DNA of 64,000 nt from Thermodesulfovibrio thiophilus DSM 17215 (GCF_000423865.1 NZ_AUIU01000015.1:1-64000); one strand, 5' to 3'; positions 45,487-54,769 are shown, counted from the first letter of the stretch. Program-made: numbers and translations. The notes: generated from the sequence alone by a model not told the origin.

Positions 45487-47100
45487 TTATCTTTTGAACC
45501 ATCGTTTGATTTCTTCAAAGCTGATAAATTTTTTAATCGGTCTTCCGTGAGGACAATGCTCTGGATCAGATGTTTTGGCAAGTTCTTTAAGCAAAGTTTT
45601 TATTTCAAGGTATCCTATTTCATCATTTGATCTTAATGAACTATGGCATGCAACAGTTGCGGCAATCTTACTTTTTATATCAACAAAATCAGGTTTTACT
45701 GTTTCCTCTTTAAATGTTGCAACAATATTTTCAATTATTCCTGCTATATCAGCATCCTTGAGGATTTCAGGGATTGCTCTTATTATTATTGAATTTTTCC
45801 CGAAGTCTTCAGCTTCTATTCCCAGTTCATTAAGCAGGGGAAGGTTTTCTATGATTATCTCGTAGTCTAAAGGATTTAACTGTATAACATGAGGGAAAAC
45901 AAGTTTTATAGTTTGATTTTCCATTCTATTTAAAATTTTTTCAAAGTTTATTCGTTCATGGGCAGCATGATAGTCAAGAAAGACCATACCATCAGCTTGA
46001 GATAAAGCTAAAATTGCATTACCGATATTTAAAAATTGAAATACTTCGTCTTTATTAAAAATAGACTCAGTCTCGAAAGTTGAAATTTGTTCCTTTTCCC
46101 ATTCAGTAATGGTTTCTCCAACAAATAATGGGTTAACATCTGGCTTAATTATTCTGAAAATAAGCTGATGAATTTTATGGGGTGTGCGAAATTTAACTTC
46201 TTTTTTTGCAGGATGAACATTAAAATCCACATCTTCTGGAGAAAGATTGATAAAGATAAAGAACTGGGGATGAGTTTCCTTTATCTGTAAAGCTTTGTAT
46301 ATTGTGCTTACAATAGAAGAGTCTCTTACAGGACGTCGATTGACAAATATGCTCTGATTGGTTCTCTGTCTTCTTAAAAGTTCATCACTGCCTAAAAAAA
46401 GTTGAATCCTATAGCCATCCTTTTCAATCGTTTCAGTTTTAAGTTTCTCTATAAATTCTATACCAAACAGTTGTGCGATTCTTTCAGTAAGACTATCTGT
46501 TGTTGGAGTATGTAATACTTCTTGCTCATCAATAATTAGAGAGAATGATATCTCAGGGTATGCAAGACAGTAATTCTGCACTGTTTCAATTATATTAGAT
46601 TTTTCTGTATAGGGAGATTTAAGGAAATTACGCCTTACTGGAGTATTGAAAAATAAATCATTAACCTCTATAATTGTTCCTTTTGTAGACACTGGCTTTC
46701 TCTCAATAACCCTGCCTCCAACAAGATAAAGCTCTGTTCCTGTGTTTTCCTCTTTATGCTGGGTGACAATTCTTAACTTGCTTACCTGAGCTATTGAGTA
46801 AAGAGCTTCACCACGAAAACCAAGTGTATTGATGCTAAAGAGATCCCTTTCATCATTTAATTTGCTTGTTGCATGTCGTTGAAATGCAAGAATAACGTCA
46901 TTATTTGAAATTCCCTCTCCATCATCAATAACTTTTATTGCAGCGATGCCATACTCTTTTATAAAAACTGATATAGATTTTGCATATGCATCAATTGAGT
47001 TTTCAATGAGCTCTTTAACAACTGAGGCTGGTCTCTCTACAACCTCTCCTGCAGCAATTTTTCCAATCAGAGTTTCAGAAAGTATCTTAATTCTGCTCAT
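45487..47100 (-). CDS. mutL: DNA mismatch repair protein MutL
   Basis: MutL links mismatch recognition to strand incision. The 537-residue protein has the GHKL ATPase motifs (ELIENSIDAYAKSI, DDGEGI, TLGFRGEALYSI) and a C-terminal domain with the endonuclease metal site DYHAAHERINFE (family pattern DQHAx2Ex4E, with Tyr for Gln) and CPHGRP. It should therefore nick DNA, as in bacteria without MutH. The inter-domain linker is short. It is transcribed toward the fliL promoter. Confidence 0.95.
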   Translation of the reverse strand: MSRIKILSETLIGKIAAGEVVERPASVVKELIENSIDAYAKSISVFIKEYGIAAIKVIDDGEGISNNDVILAFQRHATSKLNDERDLFSINTLGFRGEALYSIAQVSKLRIVTQHKEENTGTELYLVGGRVIERKPVSTKGTIIEVNDLFFNTPVRRNFLKSPYTEKSNIIETVQNYCLAYPEISFSLIIDEQEVLHTPTTDSLTERIAQLFGIEFIEKLKTETIEKDGYRIQLFLGSDELLRRQRTNQSIFVNRRPVRDSSIVSTIYKALQIKETHPQFFIFINLSPEDVDFNVHPAKKEVKFRTPHKIHQLIFRIIKPDVNPLFVGETITEWEKEQISTFETESIFNKDEVFQFLNIGNAILALSQADGMVFLDYHAAHERINFEKILNRMENQTIKLVFPHVIQLNPLDYEIIIENLPLLNELGIEAEDFGKNSIIIRAIPEILKDADIAGIIENIVATFKEETVKPDFVDIKSKIAATVACHSSLRSNDEIGYLEIKTLLKELAKTSDPEHCPHGRPIKKFISFEEIKRWFKR

Positions 47101-47111
47101 TATTTAAACTT

Positions 47112-47687
47112 TTACCACCATGCAGGGTATCCATAATCAAAATACCAAGGTGAGGATCCATACCAAAACCATATTGATGGCCTCCAGTAGTAGTCTCTAT
47201 ACCATCTATTTTTCCATAAATATGTTGCCTGAGCCTCAATTAAAGGAAAAGTGTACGGCATTCCATCAATTTTACCCTCTTTAAATCCTTTAAATCTTCC
47301 AACGACTGTTAAGAACCTTCCCTTTGAATAAACTTCACAGTCTAAAAAATTTTTTGAGGCCACGATAAATCTGCCTTCTGATGCATCTGTTTCTTCGGGA
47401 TAACCTTCTCTATCAAGAGGGAAATGAAGAATTTCAAATGTTGTTTCATTTTGGGCATTGGTGCAGCTAACAATCCTGCCTCCCCATAGTAGTGAGACAT
47501 CTTTGTATTTTTCAGGATTGTTCCTGACAACTGAAAAAGGCACATCCCTTAATGCAGGAATTTCCTCTAAAGGCTTTGGAAGTGTGGCACATCCGGATAT
47601 TGAAAATAAGAAAAACAATGCAATTAGTATGTTAAGCTGTACCTTCTGAGGGAAAATTAATAAATGTATTATATTAAAAAATCGCAT
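47112..47687 (-). CDS. Slp-family outer-membrane lipoprotein
   Basis: This protein of about 191 residues has an N-terminal hydrophobic segment and lipobox (FLFSISGC) followed by the Slp-like domain (VPFSVVRNNPEKYKDVSLLWGGRIV, and a C-terminal region rich in Trp and Tyr). Slp proteins are starvation-induced outer-membrane lipoproteins of unclear role. The ATG at 47687 is preferred over TTG at 47705, though neither has a clear Shine-Dalgarno. It lies 11 bp before mutL and divergent from the pel operon. Confidence 0.78.
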   Translation of the reverse strand: MRFFNIIHLLIFPQKVQLNILIALFFLFSISGCATLPKPLEEIPALRDVPFSVVRNNPEKYKDVSLLWGGRIVSCTNAQNETTFEILHFPLDREGYPEETDASEGRFIVASKNFLDCEVYSKGRFLTVVGRFKGFKEGKIDGMPYTFPLIEAQATYLWKNRWYRDYYWRPSIWFWYGSSPWYFDYGYPAWW

Positions 47688-47949
47688 GCTCAAGAAATTG
47701 AACAAGTTTTCAATATTTTGGCACGATATCTAAATATTCGGTTAAACTTCTTTATGAAAATTGTATGTTTTTTAACTTTATGTAACATTAATTTATTATA
47801 TCAATTATTTGGTAAAATGGACCATTGCCTTATTATTTTAAATTTTCGCATAAGATTTTTTTGTTATAAAAAAATTAATATTAAATTATATATTTTATAT
47901 GTCATACTATTTTTTAAATAAAGTCCAAAGAAATATGGAGGTAAAGATT

Positions 47950-48435
47950 ATGACGAGGAAAATAATACTATTTTATCTGGTCCCTTTTGTCCTTTTGTTT
48001 TCCTGTTCAACTATTATCCAGCATGTCAATTTAGAACAAGATAAAATATATGCTGTTGTTCCTTTTGAGAATTATACTGATACACCTATGGCAGGTTATA
48101 CTGTGGCATCTATTTTAGAAGCCAGTTTAAGAGCTAAAGGTATAAAAGTAGCAAGGACAGTATGGACATTTAAGGACAGAGAACCCTCAAAGGAAGAACT
48201 GGAACAACTCTTTAAGGAAGTTTCGCATAATGCAGATTATATTATTACAGGTACAGTAAATGAGTTTAGATATAAAACAGGCATAGATGGAGAACCTGCT
48301 GTAAGCTTGAGCGTGTTTATTTATGATGCCAAAAAAGGTACGATCATTAAAGGATCATCTGCATCTGCTTCTGGTTGGTCCCATGAATCTCTGGGAACTA
48401 TAACTCAAAAATTAATAAGAGATATTTTTCAGTAA
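47950..48435 (+). CDS. pelC: Pel polysaccharide lipoprotein PelC
   Basis: PelC is a periplasmic ring-forming lipoprotein at the outer membrane that channels the Pel polymer to PelB. The 161-residue protein has a signal peptide with lipobox Cys19 (LLFSC) and the PelC core (IYAVVPFENYTDTPMAGYTVASILEASLRAKG, ADYIITGTVNEFRYKTG). The start at 47950 follows GGAGG; an upstream in-frame start at 47899 adds a non-signal stretch. It opens the pel operon here, unlike P. aeruginosa where pelA is first. Confidence 0.85.
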   Translation: MTRKIILFYLVPFVLLFSCSTIIQHVNLEQDKIYAVVPFENYTDTPMAGYTVASILEASLRAKGIKVARTVWTFKDREPSKEELEQLFKEVSHNADYIITGTVNEFRYKTGIDGEPAVSLSVFIYDAKKGTIIKGSSASASGWSHESLGTITQKLIRDIFQ

Positions 48436-48444
48436 AATGGTTTT

Positions 48445-49680
48445 ATGAATTTCATAAAGAACTTTATTCCTAATGTTATATTACTAGAGATTCTTCTTTT
48501 TTCAGTTATTTCCATTGTTATAGAATATTTTTTCAATAAAAGTGATCCTTTGTTTTTTTATACTTATTTTTCTCCTACTTTATTAATTTCTATAGCTTTT
48601 TCTCTGTATTATGGTTTTATTGGAGGATTGACTTTTTTTGGTATTCTGGTGATCAGCTCATTATTTTTTTACAAAAGTTTTCCTTTACAGGAAATTTTCT
48701 GGAATCTGCTTATAGTGCTTGTAGCCTCTGAATTTCGATACTACTGGCAAAGAAGAATACAGAGTGCTGAGTCAGAAAAACAATATTTGTTGCAGCAAAT
48801 AGATAATATGAGGAAAAATTTATATCTTCTTAATCTTTCTCATGATGCGCTTGAGTCCAATTACATAATAAAACCTTACAGCTTAAGAGAAATGATCAAT
48901 GAATTAAAAACTAAATTATTACAATGCAATGAAAAACAGGAACTTTCAGAATTCTTTTTAGATATACTTATGAAAAATTTTCAGGTTTATAGTGCCTCTC
49001 TTTATCAAAAGAAAGAAGGAAGATTTTATCGGTTGGCAAGTCTATCAGATGAAGAAGAACTTGATTCAAAAGATCCAATGATTAAGGCTGCAATAGAGAC
49101 AGAAACAGCCAAATACATATCACCCAGCATTTTTAATAATATCACTAATTATGAGAAAAGCTTAAAATATCTTGCAGTAGTTGTAGTAAGAAGTGAAGAA
49201 GACCTTTATCTGCTTACTATAAGGGAGATGCTTTTTGTGAATCTTAATGACGCAATCCTTAATTACATATATATTTTGTTTCAATATATCATTGAGGACC
49301 TCTCCATCAGTAAAAAATTGTGCACTTATTACAACAAGAACAATATAGCCTGTGATTTTGATTTTATCCGGGAATTTTATAAGATGTATGAACTGAAAAA
49401 GAAAGCCTACATAGATAGTAGTGTGGTAGTTTTCAGTTGTGAGGTGATAACACCCGAATTAAAATATAACGCTAAATATTTTATTAGGTCTCTTGATAAA
49501 GTTTGTTTCTGTGAAGAAAAAAACTTTATAATTTTTCTTCTGCCTTTTACTGCTCATGCAGGAGCTATGATTTTTTCTCAGAGAATTACAGCTAAATTAG
49601 GCGGATTAAAATTTAAAACTATATTGGATTTAAATGAACCTACAATAGAAAAACTTCTTGAAAAAGGAAGTTTAAAATAA
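48445..49680 (+). CDS. pelD: Pel c-di-GMP receptor PelD
   Basis: PelD is the inner-membrane c-di-GMP sensor that switches on Pel synthesis. The 411-residue protein has about four N-terminal membrane helices (to residue 100), a coiled stretch, a GAF-like domain near 150-270, and a degenerate GGDEF domain. That domain lacks GGDEF but has an RxxD inhibitory-site-type motif, R348-S-L-D351, where c-di-GMP would bind, with R380 as a possible second contact. It abuts pelE with no gap. Confidence 0.86.
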   Translation: MNFIKNFIPNVILLEILLFSVISIVIEYFFNKSDPLFFYTYFSPTLLISIAFSLYYGFIGGLTFFGILVISSLFFYKSFPLQEIFWNLLIVLVASEFRYYWQRRIQSAESEKQYLLQQIDNMRKNLYLLNLSHDALESNYIIKPYSLREMINELKTKLLQCNEKQELSEFFLDILMKNFQVYSASLYQKKEGRFYRLASLSDEEELDSKDPMIKAAIETETAKYISPSIFNNITNYEKSLKYLAVVVVRSEEDLYLLTIREMLFVNLNDAILNYIYILFQYIIEDLSISKKLCTYYNKNNIACDFDFIREFYKMYELKKKAYIDSSVVVFSCEVITPELKYNAKYFIRSLDKVCFCEEKNFIIFLLPFTAHAGAMIFSQRITAKLGGLKFKTILDLNEPTIEKLLEKGSLK

Positions 49681-50616
49681 ATGAACAAGCGAGTTTATAT
49701 ATCTTTAATATCAGAAATTATAGGTTTAATTATTTTTTTTAGTATGCTTAATGTTGTAACGTTATCTCTTTTTTTAGTTCTACATGGCATAGCTTCTTTT
49801 ATGTTATTATCAGTCTTAATTCCTTTAAGTCCTAAAACCTTCAATAAAAAAATCTTCTGGCTTTTATTTTGTTCAATATATTTTACCGGACCAATTGGAA
49901 TAGTTGGATCTTTTATATTTTATTTGATATTACTTAAACAATACAGAGAGTTTATTTCTATTTATGAAAGTGTAAACATAGAAAATGTACCAAATGTAAC
50001 TTTTAAAAAACGAGAAATAGGGGAAGGGATATTACAAATTACCAATCCTAAGGTGGTTGTATATATGAGTAAATTTACACATCCTGTTTCGGTTAATTTT
50101 TTAAAAAATTTTACAAAAAATGACAATGATGAAATACGACTTTTAGCATTTTCAACTCTATTAAACATGGAAAAGAATATAATAGATCAAATAAATTTAT
50201 TAAACAACCAGTTAGAAAATATAAAAAATAAGGGGAAAAAATGTTATATTTTTTACTCCTTAGGGGAACTGTACTGGGAATTAGTTTATTTAAACATTCC
50301 TGAACAGGAGCTCATTCCATTTTACTTAAATGAAGCTTTGCGTTATATAAAACAAGCATTAGAGATAGAAGAAAATCCAAAATTCTATTTTCTTCTTGGC
50401 AGAATTTACCTGAAGTTAAATGAAATAGATTCAGCTCAGGATGCCTTTTACAAAGCTCTTAAACTCGGTTTTCCTGAAGAAAGGGTAGTAATTTATCTGC
50501 TTGAAGTATATTATATCAAAAAAGATTTTTTAGAAATTTTTAATATCTTAAAAAAATTCAAAAATTTCAAACCTTTAGATTATAAAACTGAGTCAATCTT
50601 GAAAGTTTGGCAATGA
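49681..50616 (+). CDS. pelE: Pel inner-membrane protein PelE
   Basis: PelE is a TPR-containing inner-membrane subunit of the Pel synthase complex. The 311-residue protein has membrane helices within the first 90 residues and a soluble region with TPR-like repeats near 195-290 (LRYIKQALEIEENPKFYFLLGRIYLKLNEIDSAQDAFYKALKL). Assignment rests on position between pelD and pelF and on this architecture. Its stop overlaps the pelF ATG (ATGA). Confidence 0.78.
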   Translation: MNKRVYISLISEIIGLIIFFSMLNVVTLSLFLVLHGIASFMLLSVLIPLSPKTFNKKIFWLLFCSIYFTGPIGIVGSFIFYLILLKQYREFISIYESVNIENVPNVTFKKREIGEGILQITNPKVVVYMSKFTHPVSVNFLKNFTKNDNDEIRLLAFSTLLNMEKNIIDQINLLNNQLENIKNKGKKCYIFYSLGELYWELVYLNIPEQELIPFYLNEALRYIKQALEIEENPKFYFLLGRIYLKLNEIDSAQDAFYKALKLGFPEERVVIYLLEVYYIKKDFLEIFNILKKFKNFKPLDYKTESILKVWQ

Positions 50617-51463
50617 AAATCATTGATAAACAAAAACCCATTGATGTTCTTTTTATATCAGAAGGAACATATCCGTATGTTCATGGCGGAGTAGCAAGCT
50701 GGATTCACGAAATAATAACAGCAATGGGAGATAAAAAATTCGGGGTAATTTTTTTAGGATCAAAGGAAGAAGATTATAACGGCATTCAATATAGGTTTCC
50801 TGAAAATTTAGTGTACCTTGAATCATATTTTATGGTTTCTGGAAGAGAATATCCGCCTGCAGCTTATATCTCAGGTTCAGATAAAGTGAAAAAAATAGAT
50901 GCTTTTTTAAACGATGAAGGAAATATCGTAGAAGAGCTATTGAATATTTATTTTTATCTCTCTGATGTTACATTGGCTGATATTCTCTATGGCAAAAAAA
51001 CTTTTGATATGATTGAAGACCTGTATATCCGGAAAGAGCTAAATATTCCTTTTATAGATTTTTTCTGGACACTGAGAAATATATTTATCCCTTTATGGAT
51101 TGCGGTTAAGGCAATACTTTCAGTGCTTGATAGAGAAATATCCTTAATACACAGTCCATCAACAGGCTATGCTGGTTTTTTGGGAGCTTTGTTTAAGAAA
51201 ACCAGGGATATTCCATATATAGTTACTGAACATGGAATTTATACACTGGAACGGAAAATAGACCTGTTGAATACAAACTGGATACCAAAAGGTTCAAATC
51301 CTGTTTTCAGAAGTATTGAAGTTGAAGAGTTAAAAAAATTATGGATAAATTTTTTTATTAATTTGGGAAAAATCTGTTACAAACAGGCAAATAAAGTTAT
51401 TTGTTTATTTGAAGGCGCTAAATCTATTCAGATGTCACTAGGTTGCTCACCAGAAAAAATAGA

Positions 51464-51466
51464 TGT
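51464..51466. repeat. Target-site duplication TGT, left copy
   Basis: TGT directly before the element's TG end matches TGT at 52754-52756. A 3-bp duplication is usual for the IS3 family. Confidence 0.8.
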
Positions 51467-51545
51467 TGAACTTGCTACAATTTAGTAGACAAAAAGATAA
51501 GGCAACTATAAAAATAAGTAGAAAGGAGTAGAAAGGAGAATTACG

Positions 51546-51854
51546 ATGATTAAAAGGAGAGTTTACACAAAAGAATTTAAGATTGAAGCAGTAGAACTTA
51601 CTTTAGATTCTACAAAGACAGTAAAAGAGATTCCAGAAGATTTAGGAGTTCCTTACCATTTATTATGCAAATGGAGGAGCAAGTACTTACAGGAAGGCAC
51701 AAATAGTTTTCCAGGTCATGGTAATGTAAAAGAAAGTGAAAAAGAGTTAAAGAGAGTTGAAAAAGAGCTAAAGAATGTAACAGAGGAGAGAGACATATTA
51801 AAAAAAGCTTTGGCCATTTTTTCACAAAATCCACGGAGAAATATAATTTCATGA
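51546..51854 (+). CDS. IS3-family transposase OrfA
   Basis: This 102-residue protein has an N-terminal helix-turn-helix (KRRVYTKEFKIEAVELTLDS, then EIPEDLGVPYHLLCKW) and a leucine-zipper-like coiled coil (ELKRVEKELKNVTEERDILKKAL). It binds the element ends and, alone, usually represses transposition. Two tandem GAAAGGAG units precede the ATG. The A7 run at 51800-51806 lets some ribosomes shift into orfB. Confidence 0.93.
   Translation: MIKRRVYTKEFKIEAVELTLDSTKTVKEIPEDLGVPYHLLCKWRSKYLQEGTNSFPGHGNVKESEKELKRVEKELKNVTEERDILKKALAIFSQNPRRNIIS
51800..51806 (+). promoter_or_regulatory. Programmed -1 frameshift site (A7 slippery run)
   Basis: In the orfA frame the codons read TTA AAA AAA GCT. A shift by -1 enters the orfB frame, which is open from here to the orfB ATG at 51851. 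The shift would give the OrfAB fusion, the active IS3-type transposase. Confidence 0.7.
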
Positions 51855-52723
51855 AGTTTTATAAAAATAAATATTCTTTTGAAAAAATGTGTCAGATACT
51901 AAAAGTGGATAGAAGCAGCTATTATAAGTGGTTAAAGAGAGGGAAAAGCAAAAGACAACAATATAATGAAGAACTACTGGTTTTAATAAGGCAGGAATAT
52001 ATTAAAAGTGGGTGTTTATATGGTAGTCCGAGGATAACAGCTGTTTTAAAGAAGAATAATGTGGCATGTTCCAGGCCAAGGGTAGCACGTTTAATGAGAC
52101 AAAATAATATAGTGAGTAAAATAAAAAGAAGATATAAAGCCACCACAGATTCCATGCACAAATATGAAGTCTCTAAAAATTTATTAGAAAAAAGAGTTAC
52201 AGTATCAAAACCTAATGAGGTCTGGGTTTCAGATATTACTTACATTCCAACCAAAGAGGGATTTATTTATCTAACAACAGTTATGGATTTATATAATCGT
52301 GAAATAGTAGGTCATTCTAAATCAAACAGTTTAACAGCTATTGACACAACAATGAAAGCATTAAGAAATGCCTGTATTAAGAGAAGACCTTATAGTGGAT
52401 TAATATTTCATTCTGACAGAGGGGTTCAGTATGCATGTAATGATTTTAGAAAGTTGTTAAATTCATATGGAATGAAACAGAGCATGAGTGGTAAAGGAAA
52501 TTGTTATGATAATGCTGTGGCTGAAAGTTTTTTTAAAACATTAAAAACAGAACTTATTTATCAAAAGAAAGGTGGTTATAAATCTAAAGAAGATGCCAGA
52601 AGGGAGATTTTTGAATATATAGAATGTTTTTATAACTCTAAGAGATTACATTCTGCTCTTGGATATAATAGCCCAAGAGAATATTTAGAAAAATATTATA
52701 GAGGTTATTACAAATGTGCTTAA
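51851..52723 (+). CDS. IS3-family transposase OrfB (DDE catalytic domain)
   Basis: This 290-residue protein has the IS3 OrfB HTH_21-type start (YGSPRITAVLKKNNVACSRPRVARLM) and an rve/DDE integrase core: Asp in VWVSDITYIPTKEG, Asp in IFHSDRGVQYAC, Glu in FKTLKTELIY, spaced as a DD(35)E triad. It is usually made as an OrfAB fusion by -1 frameshifting. The ATG overlaps the orfA stop (ATGA), so independent coupled translation is also possible. The frame looks intact. Confidence 0.95.
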   Translation: MKFYKNKYSFEKMCQILKVDRSSYYKWLKRGKSKRQQYNEELLVLIRQEYIKSGCLYGSPRITAVLKKNNVACSRPRVARLMRQNNIVSKIKRRYKATTDSMHKYEVSKNLLEKRVTVSKPNEVWVSDITYIPTKEGFIYLTTVMDLYNREIVGHSKSNSLTAIDTTMKALRNACIKRRPYSGLIFHSDRGVQYACNDFRKLLNSYGMKQSMSGKGNCYDNAVAESFFKTLKTELIYQKKGGYKSKEDARREIFEYIECFYNSKRLHSALGYNSPREYLEKYYRGYYKCA

Positions 52724-52753
52724 CTTTGTGTGGAAAAAATTGTTGCAATTCCA

Positions 52754-52756
52754 TGT
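52754..52756. repeat. Target-site duplication TGT, right copy
   Basis: It matches 51464-51466 and lies directly after the CA end of the element. Confidence 0.8.
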
Positions 52757-53395
52757 TATTCCCAATGGAGTAAAAATAGAACAATATGCTCTCTTAAGAC
52801 AACAAAGAGATAGCATACCTCCAGTCGTTGCATTGATTGGACGAGTTACGCCTGTTAAAGATGTTAAAACTTTTATAAAAGCAATGAAAATTCTTATTGA
52901 AAAAATGCCAGAGGCAGAGGGCTGGATAGTAGGCCCGGATGTAGAGGATCCGGATTATGCTAAAGAATGTAAAATGCTGGTAAATACACTGAGATTAGAG
53001 GATAAAGTAAAGTTTTTAGGCTTCCAAAAGTTAACAGATATTCTACCTTATATCGGTTTGAGTACTCTTACATCTATTAGTGAAGGTATGCCTCTTGTTG
53101 TGCTTGAGTCTTTTGCTACTGGTGTGCCCTGTGTTGCAACTGATGCAGGTTCTATAAAGCAACTTGTATATGGTGGATTGAATGATGACGATATACAATT
53201 AGGCAAGGCTGGGGAAATTATTTCTGCAGGAGACTCCAGAGCTTTTGCAGATGCTTATTATAAATTTCTCACAGATAAACAATTATATACAAATGCTCAA
53301 TTTACAGCTATTCAACGAGTTGAGAGATTCTATTCTTTTGCTACATTTATCAATAATTATCAAAAGATTTATGAAACTTTTATAGGAGTGAATTC

Positions 53396-54769
53396 TTGGC
53401 AGGAATATCAATCCAGTTAAATAAAATTCTAAAGAAAAGCGGTCTTACAAATTTATTAGCCGCTACTGCCTACTCTGCGGTTCTGAGTTCAGGCAACTGG
53501 ATTATTGCAGTTGTCAGTATATTTGTGTCTTCTACTTTATCATACAAGTTCGCAAAAACTCCTGATACAACTATAATTTATCAAATTTATATAACATACA
53601 CGCTGGCAATAAGTCTTATTGTATCTGGTCCATTACAGTTAATGTTTACGCGTTATATAGCAGATAAATTTTTTAAAAAACGGTTTGATGAGATTCTACC
53701 AAATTACTTAGGAGCTGTAGTCTCTGTTATGGGATGTTCTTTTGTTGTATCAGTTATTCTTTCTTTTTACTTTTTTAAATCTCTGCCATGCTATTACCAT
53801 CTAATTTTTTCTTGTACGATATCGACATTGAGCGGAGTATGGATCACCAATGCACTTTTATCAGGGTTAAAGAGCTATAAATATATTCTTTTTTCATTTG
53901 CTTTTAGTTATTTGTTTATAGGAATTTCCTTCTTTTTTACATCTAAACTTGAACTTATCTGGACATTTGTATCTTTTTATGCAGGACAGATTGTGCTTTT
54001 ATGCCTTTTAATGATAAGAGTTATTCTGGATTATCCTTCAAAAAAATTATTCAGTCTTGAATTCTGGTATAAAAGAAAATCTTATTACAGCCTTCTTCTA
54101 TCAGGGCTATTTTACAATATTGGCATATGGGCAGATAAATTTATTTTCTGGTTTAATCCAGTTACTGGAAAGCCTGTTTTTGGGAACTTAAGAGCTTCTG
54201 TTATGTATGATATTCCTATTATTCTTGCTTACATCTGCCTAATTCCTGGTATAGCAGTTTTTTTCTTAAAACTTGAGGTTGAATTTGCAAGCAGTTATGA
54301 TAACTATTACAGTGCAGTAAGAAGCTGGGGAAAACTTGAAGATCTTTACAGACTTGCAAATAAAATGATTGATAATGCAAGAACCACACTATATGATACC
54401 TTGAGAGTTCAGGGCATTGGAGGAGTATTAATTTTTTTCTTTGAAGAAAAGATTTTTAAATTTTTTAATCTGCCTTCTATTTATATTCCTCTTTTTAATA
54501 TTTTGTTGGTTGGAGCCATTCTTCAGCTTGCGTTTATGGTAATCTTTGCTATTTTATCTTACTTCGACCGAAGAAGAGACCTTGCAATAATAAGCTTTAT
54601 ATTTGCATTAGGAAATCTGATTTTTACCATGATAACTCAGTTGTTAGGTCCTTATTACTATGGTTATGGTTTTGCCCTGTCGGTTCTGATAGCTGTATTA
54701 GTAGGTATGTTATGTTTAAGGAGGTTTCTGAATGAAGTACATTATAGGACTTTTGTTTTTATTTCTTAG
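53396..54769 (+). CDS. pelG: Pel membrane transporter PelG
   Basis: PelG is the multi-helix inner-membrane transporter that moves the growing Pel chain to the periplasm with PelD and PelE. The 457-residue protein has about twelve predicted membrane helices and starts MAGISIQLNKILKKSG, close to other PelG N termini. The start codon is TTG at 53396, supported by AGGAGTG upstream and by that N-terminal match. It overlaps the end of pelF by 25 bp and the start of pelA by 38 bp, so the IS in pelF may reduce its expression. Confidence 0.88.
   Translation: MAGISIQLNKILKKSGLTNLLAATAYSAVLSSGNWIIAVVSIFVSSTLSYKFAKTPDTTIIYQIYITYTLAISLIVSGPLQLMFTRYIADKFFKKRFDEILPNYLGAVVSVMGCSFVVSVILSFYFFKSLPCYYHLIFSCTISTLSGVWITNALLSGLKSYKYILFSFAFSYLFIGISFFFTSKLELIWTFVSFYAGQIVLLCLLMIRVILDYPSKKLFSLEFWYKRKSYYSLLLSGLFYNIGIWADKFIFWFNPVTGKPVFGNLRASVMYDIPIILAYICLIPGIAVFFLKLEVEFASSYDNYYSAVRSWGKLEDLYRLANKMIDNARTTLYDTLRVQGIGGVLIFFFEEKIFKFFNLPSIYIPLFNILLVGAILQLAFMVIFAILSYFDRRRDLAIISFIFALGNLIFTMITQLLGPYYYGYGFALSVLIAVLVGMLCLRRFLNEVHYRTFVFIS

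Larger units (their letters stand above)
51467..52753 (+). mobile_element. Complete IS3-family insertion sequence, 1287 bp
   Basis: The element has imperfect terminal inverted repeats starting with TG: TGAACTTGCTACAATTT at 51467-51483 against TGGAATTGCAACAATTT (reverse complement of 52737-52753), 14 of 17 matching. It carries orfA and orfB with a slippery A7 run for -1 frameshifting. The length, TG/CA ends, 3-bp duplication and DDE transposase all fit IS3. Both ends are intact and both ORFs are open, so it may be active. The partial copy at 1-176 fixes the left end independently. Confidence 0.95.
50613..53420 (+). pseudogene. pelF: Pel glycosyltransferase PelF, interrupted by an IS3-family insertion
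   Basis: PelF is the cytosolic family-4 glycosyltransferase that polymerises Pel from UDP-sugars. The 5' part (50613-51466) encodes the N-terminal half, starting FISEGTYPYVHGGVASWIH. The 3' part (from 52757) encodes the nucleotide-sugar domain with SEGMPLVVLESFATGVPCVATDAG. The element inserts inside the Val codon of DVIPNG. Removing it and one TGT duplication restores a single 505-codon frame. As it stands, the 5' ORF ends after five foreign codons (ELATI), and the 3' ORF could only start from GTG 52716 inside the element. Confidence 0.95.

Noticed and set aside
47718-47735. TTGGCACGA, a perfect sigma-54 -24 element upstream of pelC
   Set aside because: The required GC dinucleotide at -12 is absent (AA is found), so the site fails the GG-N10-GC rule.
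51290-51304. GGTTCAAATCC resembling a tRNA T-arm
   Set aside because: It falls inside the pelF coding frame (KGSNPV) and no acceptor stem, anticodon arm or D-arm surrounds it.
51468-52752. Alternative IS boundary giving a 5-bp ATGTT duplication
   Set aside because: The copy at 1-176 also has T before GAACTTGC in a different flank, so T belongs to the element. TG/CA ends with a 3-bp TGT duplication fit the IS3 family better.
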